Of a stretch of DNA of 39,769 nt, positions 26,537-35,411 are shown in pieces. How positions within the stretch are numbered: position 1 is the first letter of the stretch; every line of letters begins with the position of its first letter. The notes beneath the pieces are model-generated. The model ran no database searches. It saw nothing but the letters and a program-made list of their open reading frames with translations, and had not been told where the DNA came from. This DNA comes from Verrucomicrobiota bacterium (GTDB lineage Bacteria > Verrucomicrobiota > Verrucomicrobiia > Limisphaerales > UBA1100). A program made the position numbers and the translations under genes. The stretch spans positions 1 through 39,769 of the forward strand of contig JAOLZA010000022.1 of the NCBI GenBank assembly GCA_028343615.1. The letters run 5' to 3'.

Positions 26537-26542
26537 TATAAT
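26537..26542 (+). promoter_or_regulatory. Candidate -10 box giving a leaderless transcript
   Basis: A perfect TATAAT at 26537-26542 ends only 6 bases before the ATG at 26549. Transcription from it would start at or within a base of that ATG. A TTGATT at 26516-26521 is the only -35-like element, with a short 15-base spacer. No ribosome-binding site precedes the ATG. Confidence 0.35.
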
Positions 26543-26548
26543 AAAACC

Positions 26549-26980
26549 ATGCTGAAACACATTTTCACAAAAACATTGATAGTGGCCGCCTTTTTGATGG
26601 GCATCGCCGTGACCTCACAAGCCGCCGCCGCGCAAAAGATATGTCCATTGATGATTGAGGACGAAATCGATGAAGAAGAATTCGTCGTCTACAAAGGCAT
26701 CAAGGTTTACACCTGCTGCGGCACATGCAAAAAACTCTGGAGTCAAAATCCAGATTACTACGCCGTGGTGAGCGTGGAGCAAGCCCCGCAACTCAAAGCC
26801 GTGGCCTCCAAGACCATCAAGCCGATGGCACAGCGCTTCTGCCCCGTGTACAGCGATACCCGCGTGCATCCCAAGAGCCCGTCCATGGAATACAAAGGCA
26901 AAAAAATCTACTTTTCAAAAGAGCGCGCCCTGACCCGCTTCAAGTCAAACCCCGCGAAGTACGAGAAGAATCTCAAGTAG
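26549..26980 (+). CDS. Secreted small protein with two TRASH/YHS-like metal-site domains
   Basis: This 143-residue protein has a signal peptide (hydrophobic residues 10-22, cleavage after the Ala run near 28) and two related halves of about 45 residues. The first has Cys32, then YKGIKVYTCCGTCKKLW followed by NPDYYA, a TRASH/YHS-type cysteine layout for a metal such as copper or iron. The second repeats the plan (CPVYSDTRVHPKSPSMEYKG then KKIYFSKERALTRFKSNPAKY) but keeps only the first Cys and has Phe/Ser in place of the CC..C group. One metal site is therefore probable and the other probably lost. The role may be metal sensing or delivery in the periplasm. A TATAAT lies just before the ATG and a bidirectional terminator just after the stop. 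Confidence 0.75.
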   Translation: MLKHIFTKTLIVAAFLMGIAVTSQAAAAQKICPLMIEDEIDEEEFVVYKGIKVYTCCGTCKKLWSQNPDYYAVVSVEQAPQLKAVASKTIKPMAQRFCPVYSDTRVHPKSPSMEYKGKKIYFSKERALTRFKSNPAKYEKNLK

Positions 26981-26998
26981 GTTTCCCAACATCTTTAC

Positions 26999-27025
26999 AA
27001 GCCCCCGCTAGCGGGGGCTTTTTTT
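26999..27025. terminator. Bidirectional intrinsic terminator
   Basis: The sequence around 26999-27020 is a near-perfect palindrome (stem of about nine GC-rich pairs around a CTAG centre) followed by a run of Ts to 27025. A hairpin forms on either strand. It ends the TRASH-domain gene on the plus strand and overlaps the stop codon of the AddA-like gene (27024-27026) on the minus strand. Confidence 0.85.
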
Positions 27026-30000
27026 ATACCTCCATTACTTGTGTGGAGCGGGTGAACACCAGTTTACAAGTGATGGCTTTTTCCGATAAGCCAGTGAGCC
27101 TCGCGAGCACACGGCGGTAGAGAGCAAGCTGAGGTTGATGATGCTCTGCCGCGTCGGCGATTGTATCGTCATTCACACGGTCGGTTTTGAAATCAATGAT
27201 GTGTGCTGTGTCGCCAAACAGCACCACGCGATCGAACACGCCGGAACAGAACTCACCCTCCAAGACCAGTTCAAAAGCCCGCTCACGCCACACCGTAGCT
27301 TGCTCGATTGGTTTAAACATTTCTGCAATCCCATCCACCCGCAAACATCGCTCTACTTCGTCCGTGGCATCGGGAAAAAGTTTACGATGTTGTTCGAGCG
27401 TGGCCGCTGTATTTTCATCTTTCCATTCAATGTCTTCAAATATTGCGTGAACCTCACTGCCGAATGAAGCTGCATCCAATCCATGCGAATCGAACAAATT
27501 GGCGCCGCTCACTTTCATTCCTCCGTGGGCTGAGGGCCGACGACGCGATAGGCGGGGGTGCCTGCGCTCAGCTGCCACAGGTTTGTATTTTACAATCGGT
27601 AACTCTGCTTTTTCTTCCTTCGTCTTCACCCAACCAAAGTCGCCGGCTTCGAACATCACGTTGGCGGACGCAGGTTCATCACCGAACGGCTTGCCGGCGC
27701 CGGTAGCCAGGGTTTCGCTCAAAAGTTTTGCGTAATTTTGAGACTTGCCTGATGGGGCGGTAGTGATGACGTACAGCCCAAACCGCGCGCGGGTGAGGGC
27801 CACATATAGTTTGCAAAAATTTTCATAACACGCCTCTGAGCGCGCTTCTGTGAGGGCGTCGGACAACACGCCATCTATCTCACAGATGGCCTGCTTGGGC
27901 ATGTCAAGAATCCATTCAGGCTCACCGTTGTCATTCGCATGGGTGTGCAGTGCATCCTTCCGGGTGGCATCAAGCCGACTGCCCTCAAGGTCGGGCACGA
28001 GGGTGATATCGAAAGTAAGCCCCTTTGCTTTGTGGATGGTCATCACCTGCACCACGTTGGCGCCGGAGGCATCGGTGAATTCCTGCGCGGGCATGAATCT
28101 CATGAAGGCATCAATGTCCCGACTACCGCTCTCGTCGAATTGGCGCGCCAACTCGATAAACTGTACCGCACGCCAGTGAGCAAAGTCATCCAGATCAGAA
28201 TTCAGTTTCTGAATCCAATGACGCGCAACAAGTTCAAAACCGCGCTGGTGAATGTCGCGCTGCAGAATGCGTAATTCATTTTGCAACTCGTCTGGATCTG
28301 CTGACAGATGCTTCGCCAATGGCGTGAGTCGAACATGCCCGGTACTAAAACGATCCTTCGGATGCGCCGCGGCGCGAAAGAGCGACAACAATGCAGCACC
28401 GAGCGGATTGTCCGCGCCCGGATTGGTGGCTGACTCACCCGTCACGGGCATGCCGGGCAGTTCCTTCCGCAGAAAATTTACGACCGCGCGCACGGTCTTG
28501 TTGCTCTGCACGAGGATGGCGCATTGGAGTCCGTTGGTGATGGGCTGCAGTCGTTCCAGCAAATGCGCCACCATAGGCCAACGTTGGGATTCTCCGTCCA
28601 CCGTGAGATACAACGAATGCCCTTTCTCTTTTTTGCGTGGCGTGGCGGGCTCATGTTTGTTCCAAATCGCGCTCCATCGAAGGGCAGCGGTTTTGTTTTC
28701 ATCAAACTCCCGCAGCACCGCTTCATCGCCAAAGACAGTATTTATGAATTCCAAGATATCTGGGCAGGAACGCCAAGATTCATCAAGCGATGTGGTGATG
28801 AACTCATTGTCAGTTCCTTGGTTATATTGCTCCTCCACGCGATCAAACAGGCGCGGGTCGCCGCCGCGCCATTGGTAGAGGGATTGCTTCGGGTCGCCCA
28901 CGCAGAAAAAGCTGCGTTCGCCGCTGGGGTCCTGCACCACTTCGTCAATGAGATTGGCCATTGCGCGCCACTGAACGCCGCTGGTGTCCTGAAACTCATC
29001 GAGCAGCCAATGGTCAAACGTGCCGTCTAGTCGGTACTCAAGTTCAAACTGATCCTCTCGAGACGCGAGCAGCACGGGAAGGTCGGCAAAGGTCAATCGT
29101 CCCTGTCGGCGCACCTGTGTGGCGTATAGTTTTTCAAATACGTCCAGCAATCCGTACACGCCCGCGGTGCGGTCGAGCTTCGCCTCCAGTTCCTCCGCTA
29201 CGCAATGCTGGAGAATCGAGGCAAGCTTTTGGCTGAAGTCAGCCGTGGTCACGTAGGTTTTTTTGCGAAATTCAAATCCCCATTTTCCTAGATTCATTCG
29301 AGCCAATCCCGCCATCGCCTGCTTGATCAGGGTTGGTGATTTTTTAAAGAGATCTTTCCCGACCGCCCACTGTTGCAGGTGCTCTGCAAGAGCGTTCCAG
29401 TTGCGATGCACTTCTTTGGAAAAAGCCGCATGTTCCTCTATGTGCGAGCGCCAATCTTCAACCAAATTTCCCAACTCTCCTTTTTGTTTTTTCCACGGGA
29501 CGCCCGCGGGCCAGATGCGCCTAGAATCGCCCCAGAAATCGGATGACGGCACGCGCATTCGCAGTTCGTGGCAATCCTTTAGGTGCTCCATAAATGAACC
29601 GATAAAGTTGCGGCTTTCCATTCCGGCAGTGGCGAGTCGATACGAATCGATGAGGCTATCACTGTCGGTTTTTCGAGTGGAATTTTCGGCCAGCAAATTC
29701 TCGAGTATGGTGAGGTGCGCCTGTTGTTTTTCGAACTCGCTCATCATTTCGAATTCACCGCCCAACCCAAACTCCAGCGAGAAAAGACCGAGCACACGAT
29801 GAAAAAAGCTGTCGATGGTGGCAAGCGACATTTGACCCATGCCCTCCACCAGAATGCGCAGTGCAGCTCGAAAGTCCGCCGGCTTGGTTTGCGGCAAACC
29901 AATTTCGCCAGCCAATCGTTTGGCGACCTCAGCGCTTCCCGATGCCTCGGCCAGCTTGGTGAGGATATTCTCAAAAAATTCGCCGGCCGCCTTGCGCGTG

Positions 30001-30128
30001 AAGGTAAGCGCAATGATACGCTCGACCGGTTGGCCACAAATTAACAGTTTAATAAACCGGTTGGTGAGTTGATAGGTTTTGCCTGTGCCCGCGGAGGCGC
30101 GGATCATCAAGTTGGAAACACTTTTCAT
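27024..30128 (-). CDS. addA: AddA-like UvrD-family helicase/nuclease subunit
   Basis: This 1034-residue protein has the superfamily-1 helicase series. Walker A is ASAGTGKT (11-18), the TFTRKAAGEF motif Ia lies near 44, Walker B is LLDEFQDTSG near 380, and VMTIHKAKGLTFD and YVALTRARFGLYV stand for the late motifs. The C-terminus carries a PD-(D/E)xK nuclease core: GVFDRVVLF then IIDFKTDRVND near 975-1000. This is the layout of AddA (RecB-like), which unwinds and trims double-strand breaks for recombination. It is somewhat shorter than well-studied AddA proteins. It begins with an ATGA overlap (30125-30128) at the end of the AddB-like gene, so the two are translationally coupled. The symbol is assigned from partner and domain order. 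Confidence 0.88.
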   Translation of the reverse strand: MKSVSNLMIRASAGTGKTYQLTNRFIKLLICGQPVERIIALTFTRKAAGEFFENILTKLAEASGSAEVAKRLAGEIGLPQTKPADFRAALRILVEGMGQMSLATIDSFFHRVLGLFSLEFGLGGEFEMMSEFEKQQAHLTILENLLAENSTRKTDSDSLIDSYRLATAGMESRNFIGSFMEHLKDCHELRMRVPSSDFWGDSRRIWPAGVPWKKQKGELGNLVEDWRSHIEEHAAFSKEVHRNWNALAEHLQQWAVGKDLFKKSPTLIKQAMAGLARMNLGKWGFEFRKKTYVTTADFSQKLASILQHCVAEELEAKLDRTAGVYGLLDVFEKLYATQVRRQGRLTFADLPVLLASREDQFELEYRLDGTFDHWLLDEFQDTSGVQWRAMANLIDEVVQDPSGERSFFCVGDPKQSLYQWRGGDPRLFDRVEEQYNQGTDNEFITTSLDESWRSCPDILEFINTVFGDEAVLREFDENKTAALRWSAIWNKHEPATPRKKEKGHSLYLTVDGESQRWPMVAHLLERLQPITNGLQCAILVQSNKTVRAVVNFLRKELPGMPVTGESATNPGADNPLGAALLSLFRAAAHPKDRFSTGHVRLTPLAKHLSADPDELQNELRILQRDIHQRGFELVARHWIQKLNSDLDDFAHWRAVQFIELARQFDESGSRDIDAFMRFMPAQEFTDASGANVVQVMTIHKAKGLTFDITLVPDLEGSRLDATRKDALHTHANDNGEPEWILDMPKQAICEIDGVLSDALTEARSEACYENFCKLYVALTRARFGLYVITTAPSGKSQNYAKLLSETLATGAGKPFGDEPASANVMFEAGDFGWVKTKEEKAELPIVKYKPVAAERRHPRLSRRRPSAHGGMKVSGANLFDSHGLDAASFGSEVHAIFEDIEWKDENTAATLEQHRKLFPDATDEVERCLRVDGIAEMFKPIEQATVWRERAFELVLEGEFCSGVFDRVVLFGDTAHIIDFKTDRVNDDTIADAAEHHQPQLALYRRVLARLTGLSEKAITCKLVFTRSTQVMEV

Positions 30129-32944
30129 TCCGTCACCTCCCCGGGCTTGAGTGCTGTTATCATCGGTTGGTTGAACAGGATTCCTTCGTAGTCATCGTAT
30201 TTCAGATTACCCGCTGGGGGCCAGAAGCGGCCAGAAGCAACATCTGCCACAACACCCCGTGCACAATCCATCGCAGTTTTCTGCACATCGCTGTCGAAGG
30301 GATTCAGCAATTCAACGCCCGTGTTGGCACCCACTGCGGGAATGTTGAAATAGCCCAAACTTGTTTCTGGCCCGAGCTCCGTTTCCAATGCCCATGCGTA
30401 CAAGGGTAGTTGCAGGTCAACCCAACGTCGGTGCCCATTCCGATTATTAATTTTAATTTCAATTCTTGCATACTCCGGCACCTCTTCGCCATCGCATTCC
30501 TCATCGAACATCGCCCAATGCGTTTGGGCGGGCGTCTTGGCTGTGTTGGAGGTTTTATAGTCGAGCACCCGAATCGCACCGGTGTCGGCATTGCGCTCGA
30601 TGCGATCGATGCGCCCTCGGATAAGCAACCCGTCAAGTTTCCGTTCGAACGTCCGCTCACTGCCGATGATCTCCCAGCCATCAGCACGTTCTCCCGCCTG
30701 TACTAGCGCTACTTGATAAAGCCGCCGCTCTACGATTTGTTGCTGCACCTGCAATGACAGGGGCGGTGACGCGCCGAAATTCTGCGTAACTTGCCGCTGA
30801 AGTTCCCCGTCAAAAAATTTGTGGATCGCATCCGCATCCCGCATTTTCCGGACCTTCTCGTCTTGCCCGAAGGCATCGAGTACATTGTGCACCAGCGAAC
30901 CGAACCCCCGCGCGTTGAGCTCGCGTTGCTCGACGTCCAATGGTTCCATGCGCAGTGCCTGCCGCAGATAAAAACGGTACGGGCAGGCCAAGTAGGTTTT
31001 GATGCCCGTGGGACTGAGTTTCTCCACCGGCTTGGGAGCATCCACGCGCAAAGGCCAAGACGCCTTCCACGCGGGCGGCTGGGGGCCGGGTGGCAACTCG
31101 GCAAAAAGCGTTTCAACGCGCTTGGCCAGCTGCCCATCAGGACAACGAAACAACAGGCGCGAAGGTTTTAGAGGCTCGCCACTGGCGCGTTGACGGCCCA
31201 CGAGAAAATCAACACGACCACCATCCATTCGCGAATTCAGTAGCAGTTCCATCAGCCACGCATCGCGCGCGAAGCGATCGACATTAGTGCGCAGACCGAG
31301 CCGAACGCGCATGGTGTCCGGCAGAAAACGGTCACCGCGAATGGACTCGGGCAAGTGCCCTTCATTAATCCCAGCCACGATCAAGTGCGGCGCATCCTCC
31401 CAAGCCAACTCCAGCCAGCCTTGGATGTCCACCGCCTCTGCGGGCCGTTCGGGAAACACAGCTTCGCGGTCAACGGCATCTAACAATAGTGCCAATGCCT
31501 CCGCCGCAGCGGGACGCTTGCCTTTACCCAGTGCTGCCTCCCACTCACCCAGCCGCGCCATGAACAGCCGCGCGGATTCCAAATCCGCCGCGTCCTCCTC
31601 CCGTCCCTCGGTGAAATTTCGTTCACCAAAAGCCGCCTTCAAAAATTCCACGAGCCCCTCGGACAACGAGGTTTTCTCAATCCGACCCAGAATTATTTCC
31701 AACTGTTCCAGTGCCGCGCGCGCGTGAATTCGGTTGCCCATATACTTCCCTTCAAAATGCAGTCTTGCGGCAGCACTCAGTCGGCTTGGTAAATGCTCTT
31801 CACGAATTTCATCCAGTCCCTTTTGCATGCGCGTGGGCGAAAACTTTTCCAGCACGGTTCCCGCCCACCCCCAAGCATCGGGCATTCGTAGCAATGCATC
31901 GGCGTGGTTAAAGCTGGGTTGCTGAAGCAGCGCCTGCAGCGCCTTCAAGAAGGCCGCCAACGGCGCGCGGCGCAATGGCCGACCATCGGGATTGAAACAG
32001 GACACCTCAACATCTGCCAACGCACGCTCAAGACGCGGCGTCACGCCGGGATCGGCCACGCCCACAGCCACATGACTCGCGCGTTTTTTTCCATACGCCT
32101 TAACTCGCGTGGAAATCTCCGTCGCCTGCGCCGCTTCGTCCAATCGGGAAATCAACTGCCCGTCATCCAGCGGCAACTCTCGGTTTGTCCACTGCTCCGA
32201 ATGCGGCCTGCCCCATTTATCGAAGAGCGGCTCCCCGTTTTCCGGGCCGAATACCACCACTTCCACCGGCACGCCTTCGGCGGATAATTTCTCCAGCGCC
32301 CGTTGCACGAGCACCGGCAAATCTGGCACCCCGAGCACCACCACACGCTTGATTCCATCTTTCAGTACCGGTGCCTCGGCAGCTTGGCGCTTGGCATCCT
32401 GCACATCCACCTGCCCGCCCAGCGCCTTGCGATAGGCCGCCTCTAGTTTTTTTAAGTCGCGCCAGCGCGCCGCTTCTGGGCAGTCTTCGACCTCCGTAAC
32501 GGCGGCGCAATCCAGACCGCCCTCGACCAAAGTCCCTCGCAAATCATGCAAAATCCGAGCCATTTGCTGGCACCAAGTGAAGTCCACCACTTCCGGTGGT
32601 TGCGGAAAGAGGCATTTATATTTTTTAAAATCAAGTTTGCCCAACACGCGAATCCACTGCCACAAACACGCCAACTCCGTGGCGGCCTCGTCGGTAGGCC
32701 GAACAAGATGCCACGGCGTGGCCGTCATCGGAGGGAACAAGGCACCATCGCGTTGGCTCAACTCCCACGCCAGCGCCTCGTGCAGACGCCGGCCCGCCTG
32801 ACGCGTGGGTAGGAGCAACAGCCGATCGCGCATATCTGGCACACCCGCCTCCACATCAGACAGCAACCACTCCACGGCGGAAGTGAGGAGCGACTGATTC
32901 CAAGGTAGAATAATTTTGTCAGGCCGAAAGGACATGGGCTTCAT
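30125..32944 (-). CDS. addB: AddB-like nuclease subunit of the recombination complex
   Basis: This 939-residue protein pairs with the AddA-like gene. Early residues (LLLLPTRQAGRRLHEAL) resemble the decayed helicase part of AddB. The middle holds LIVAGINEGHLPESIRGDRFLPD, a segment shared by AddB proteins. The C-terminal nuclease has TGIKTYLACPYRFYLR with GSLVHNVLDAFG, then RIDRIERN and VLDYKTSNT, a PD-(D/E)xK core. AddB usually holds an iron-sulphur cluster from one Cys before and three Cys after the nuclease core. The first Cys (in LACPYRF) is present, but the expected CxxC...C tail is replaced by WPPAGNLKYDDYEG, so the cluster seems absent. A second Met at 32935 is an alternative start. Confidence 0.82.
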   Translation of the reverse strand: MKPMSFRPDKIILPWNQSLLTSAVEWLLSDVEAGVPDMRDRLLLLPTRQAGRRLHEALAWELSQRDGALFPPMTATPWHLVRPTDEAATELACLWQWIRVLGKLDFKKYKCLFPQPPEVVDFTWCQQMARILHDLRGTLVEGGLDCAAVTEVEDCPEAARWRDLKKLEAAYRKALGGQVDVQDAKRQAAEAPVLKDGIKRVVVLGVPDLPVLVQRALEKLSAEGVPVEVVVFGPENGEPLFDKWGRPHSEQWTNRELPLDDGQLISRLDEAAQATEISTRVKAYGKKRASHVAVGVADPGVTPRLERALADVEVSCFNPDGRPLRRAPLAAFLKALQALLQQPSFNHADALLRMPDAWGWAGTVLEKFSPTRMQKGLDEIREEHLPSRLSAAARLHFEGKYMGNRIHARAALEQLEIILGRIEKTSLSEGLVEFLKAAFGERNFTEGREEDAADLESARLFMARLGEWEAALGKGKRPAAAEALALLLDAVDREAVFPERPAEAVDIQGWLELAWEDAPHLIVAGINEGHLPESIRGDRFLPDTMRVRLGLRTNVDRFARDAWLMELLLNSRMDGGRVDFLVGRQRASGEPLKPSRLLFRCPDGQLAKRVETLFAELPPGPQPPAWKASWPLRVDAPKPVEKLSPTGIKTYLACPYRFYLRQALRMEPLDVEQRELNARGFGSLVHNVLDAFGQDEKVRKMRDADAIHKFFDGELQRQVTQNFGASPPLSLQVQQQIVERRLYQVALVQAGERADGWEIIGSERTFERKLDGLLIRGRIDRIERNADTGAIRVLDYKTSNTAKTPAQTHWAMFDEECDGEEVPEYARIEIKINNRNGHRRWVDLQLPLYAWALETELGPETSLGYFNIPAVGANTGVELLNPFDSDVQKTAMDCARGVVADVASGRFWPPAGNLKYDDYEGILFNQPMITALKPGEVTE

Positions 32945-33059
32945 TTGTACTTAAATAATACCATTTATCCAAGAATACACCACCGCTGGGACAACAGCGG
33001 TCCCAGCTAATTCCCTTGCCTTGGGGGCGAGGGGGTTGTTGGGTACGCGGGAATTTGCT

Positions 33060-34127
33060 GTGAGTGTTCCTGTGTTTCTATTGGCTGATGACCCTGCCTG
33101 TCACCGCACCATTGCGGGGCTGACGGTGCTCGACCGGCTGGTGATTACCGCTCATCGCGCAGGCGCGGAGGGCATCACCCTCGTTTGCGCCGGCCAACGC
33201 CCCAAGCTCACGCGCGCCGAGGCACTGAGCATTTCGGTGAACTGGGCGGAGGAGTTGCCAGCGCTGGAGGAAGACACACTCGTCGCTTCCGGCCAATTGG
33301 TCGTGCAATTGCCGGACTTCAAAAAAGTTCTGACTGAAGGAGGTCGATTATTTTCAGAAACCCGCGAGCCACTGCCGTGCGGTATTGTGGTGGAGTGGAA
33401 CGGTGCGCTGGAGGATTCGTTGCCGGATCATCCACGTGTTTTCACCGACGGCGTGGCGTGCATGGTGAAGGATGGCCTCAGCACTGCGCAGACGGAAGAC
33501 GCACTGTGGGATACGATGAGCAGCCCGACGGACGGCCTCGTGGACACGCATTTCAACCGCCCACTCGGCCGGCCGCTTTCGCGCCTGCTCATTCACACGC
33601 GCATCACCGCTAATCAAATTTCCATTTTCGGCATTTTACTGGGCGTGTTCGCAGCGTATTGTTTTACGTTTGGTTTGCCGCAATGGATGATTCTTGGCGC
33701 GGTGTTACTGCAACTCTCGGCGGTGGCGGGCTGCATAGGCGGCGACCTCGCACGGATGGACTTCAAGGAGACCGCGGCTGGTAAATGGATTGGATTCGGC
33801 GGCAACCAAATGGTTAGGCTATGCCTGTTCGCCGGCCTCGGCGTGGGGGCTTATAAATTAAACGGCAACAGCGGCCCAGCTTTGTGGCTGGGCCTTTCGG
33901 CGGCGGCGGGAACGGTGGTTTTATTTGTGGTGCTATTGCGCGCCCACCTCCGGCTCCAGCCGTTTATCAACAAAACCGCCAACCACGATTTCTCCGTGCT
34001 GCTGCTCGCGCTTGCTATTGTGCAGCGCGTCGATTGGTTTCTGTACCTGGCGGCCATCGGTGTACATTTTTTTTGGTTGATGGCATTGTGGGTGCAGCGA
34101 CGCAATTACGCGGAGGCGACCGAATGA
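33060..34127 (+). CDS. CDP-alcohol phosphatidyltransferase-like membrane protein lacking the catalytic aspartates
   Basis: The GTG at 33060 gives 355 residues starting near SVPVFLLADD; a TTG at 33021 would extend it by 13. Residues about 1-150 resemble a nucleotidyltransferase fold (TVLDRLVITAHRAGA) without the Gly-rich nucleotide loop. The second half has TRITANQISIFGILLG and about six hydrophobic segments, the layout of fused inositol-phosphate cytidylyltransferase/DIPP-synthase-like proteins. The signature DGxxARx8Gx3Dx3D should follow, but here it reads GGDLARMDFKETAAGKWIGF then GGN. The three aspartates aligned with that signature are replaced by Gly, Gly and Asn. The fold is clear, but the chemistry of lipid-headgroup transfer is unlikely. 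It may be a non-enzymatic relative or a gene in decay. Its stop overlaps the ATG of the next, broken reading frame. Confidence 0.7.
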   Translation: MSVPVFLLADDPACHRTIAGLTVLDRLVITAHRAGAEGITLVCAGQRPKLTRAEALSISVNWAEELPALEEDTLVASGQLVVQLPDFKKVLTEGGRLFSETREPLPCGIVVEWNGALEDSLPDHPRVFTDGVACMVKDGLSTAQTEDALWDTMSSPTDGLVDTHFNRPLGRPLSRLLIHTRITANQISIFGILLGVFAAYCFTFGLPQWMILGAVLLQLSAVAGCIGGDLARMDFKETAAGKWIGFGGNQMVRLCLFAGLGVGAYKLNGNSGPALWLGLSAAAGTVVLFVVLLRAHLRLQPFINKTANHDFSVLLLALAIVQRVDWFLYLAAIGVHFFWLMALWVQRRNYAEATE

Positions 34128-34345
34128 AAAAAGGGGGCACATCGTTTTGCTCGCCATCGGGCCTTCATTAGCGTGGCGGGACTCTTCATCCTGTTCGGCT
34201 ACGGGCACGAGCTGGACGCGTAATATCCGTTAGTACGGCGCGGGCGCGATGTGCGTTTGCGGGGCTCGGCTGGTTGCTGCTGTACGTGGGTGAAACCACG
34301 TGGAAACCGTTACACACGGAAACCCAAACCGAGGAAGTAAGCTAA
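34124..34345 (+). pseudogene. Small membrane-protein gene broken by two compensating frameshifts
   Basis: An ATG at 34124 overlaps the preceding stop (ATGA), a coupled-translation arrangement. The first frame stops after 15 codons. If one G is dropped from the A6G5 tract at 34127-34137, the reading becomes MKKGAHRFARHRAFISVAGL followed by FILFGYGHELDA, a membrane segment. After a second shift near 34220 the original frame resumes with FAGLGWLLLYVGETTWKPLH and a tail to a TAA at 34343-34345. The total span is a whole number of codons, so the two shifts cancel. Two hydrophobic segments suggest a small two-helix membrane protein. Decay or sequencing error at the homopolymer are both possible, and the exact site of the second shift is unclear. 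Confidence 0.45.
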
Positions 34346-34384
34346 CAAAGATTGCTTTTCCATCACTGACTTCTACACTCCGGT

Positions 34385-35326
34385 ATGCGCTCTTTTTGGA
34401 TTCTTGTATTTGCCCTATTGGTCGTCGGCTGCTCATCGGAATCGGATAAGCTGGAAAAAAAAGCGGTCGCCGGTGATGTGGCCGCGCAGTTTGATTTGGC
34501 CACGCTTTTCGAGGCCCCTGATGAGGGCGAGCCGAATTTGGTGCAGGCCTATAAATGGTATGCCATCGCTTCCACCAATGGCGATGTAGCGGCCGGGGAA
34601 TTTCTGCAAGATTGTTCGGACAACATGTCGGCCAAGCAAATTACCGCTGGACAAAAGCTGGTGGCGGCATGGATGAAAACTCATCCACCCAAAGTCACCG
34701 CCAAAGCACCAAAGACTAAACCCAAAGAAAAACCCAAGCGTCTATCGCCTCAGGAACGCATTGCTGCCGCTATTCGTGAAGGACTAGGCAAACCCGAAAC
34801 CGCACCGATCACGCTTGCGGACTGGCAGAAAGTCGACGCCCTCGACCTCGCCTCCCGACAATTGCGAGACATCTCCGCACTGACACAATGCACTGTGTTA
34901 CGCGAGGTCGATCTCGGGCGAAACGGCCTTTCCAGCCTCGCCCCACTGGCTAACCTCACGAAGTTAGAAAAAATCCTTGCGTACGAAAACCGCATTGCAG
35001 ACCTCAAGCCGCTGGCCAACATCACTCAGTTACGAGAGCTGCAGGTTTCGCTCAATTCAGCAATTAACGACCTGCAACCGCTGACTAACCTCACCCAACT
35101 CGAAGTGCTTGAACTGGAGGGCTGCGCCGTCACCAGCCTCGCGCCCCTCGCACGCAATACCCGGCTTCGACGCCTTGTTATTACCTCCAACAAGGTGACC
35201 GACGTAACGCCGCTTCACGGCCTCAAAAATTTGCGCTTTCTTTCCATCAAACATTGCCCCATCCCGCCCTCGCAAGCCGCGGCCCTGCGCAAGGCACTAC
35301 CAAATTGCAAAATATTCGGCCCATAA
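34385..35326 (+). CDS. Lipoprotein with Sel1-like and leucine-rich repeats
   Basis: This 313-residue protein has a lipoprotein signal with lipobox LVVGC (Cys16). Residues about 25-75 hold one Sel1-like repeat (AVAGDVAAQFDLATLFEAPD then AYKWYAIASTNGD). A Lys/Pro-rich linker (KAPKTKPKEKPKRL) follows. Residues about 150-305 are internalin-type leucine-rich repeats of about 22 residues (LREVDLGRNGLSSLAPLANL, LRELQVSLNSAINDLQPLTN and similar). LRR surfaces bind proteins, so an envelope scaffold role is likely, but the partner is unknown. It is in the same direction as its neighbours and about 40 bases after the broken frame. Confidence 0.82.
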   Translation: MRSFWILVFALLVVGCSSESDKLEKKAVAGDVAAQFDLATLFEAPDEGEPNLVQAYKWYAIASTNGDVAAGEFLQDCSDNMSAKQITAGQKLVAAWMKTHPPKVTAKAPKTKPKEKPKRLSPQERIAAAIREGLGKPETAPITLADWQKVDALDLASRQLRDISALTQCTVLREVDLGRNGLSSLAPLANLTKLEKILAYENRIADLKPLANITQLRELQVSLNSAINDLQPLTNLTQLEVLELEGCAVTSLAPLARNTRLRRLVITSNKVTDVTPLHGLKNLRFLSIKHCPIPPSQAAALRKALPNCKIFGP

Positions 35327-35411
35327 ATTTTTATTTTCCCGCTGCCATGGCTTGCTATTTATGACACGGCCGGGCAATTATTCGCGCGTTCCCTTTCGTC
35401 ACAGTTTGCTC

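Noticed and set aside
26725-27120. 131-codon plus-strand frame over the TRASH-domain gene
   Set aside because: It is an overlapping frame of a better-supported gene and crosses the terminator.
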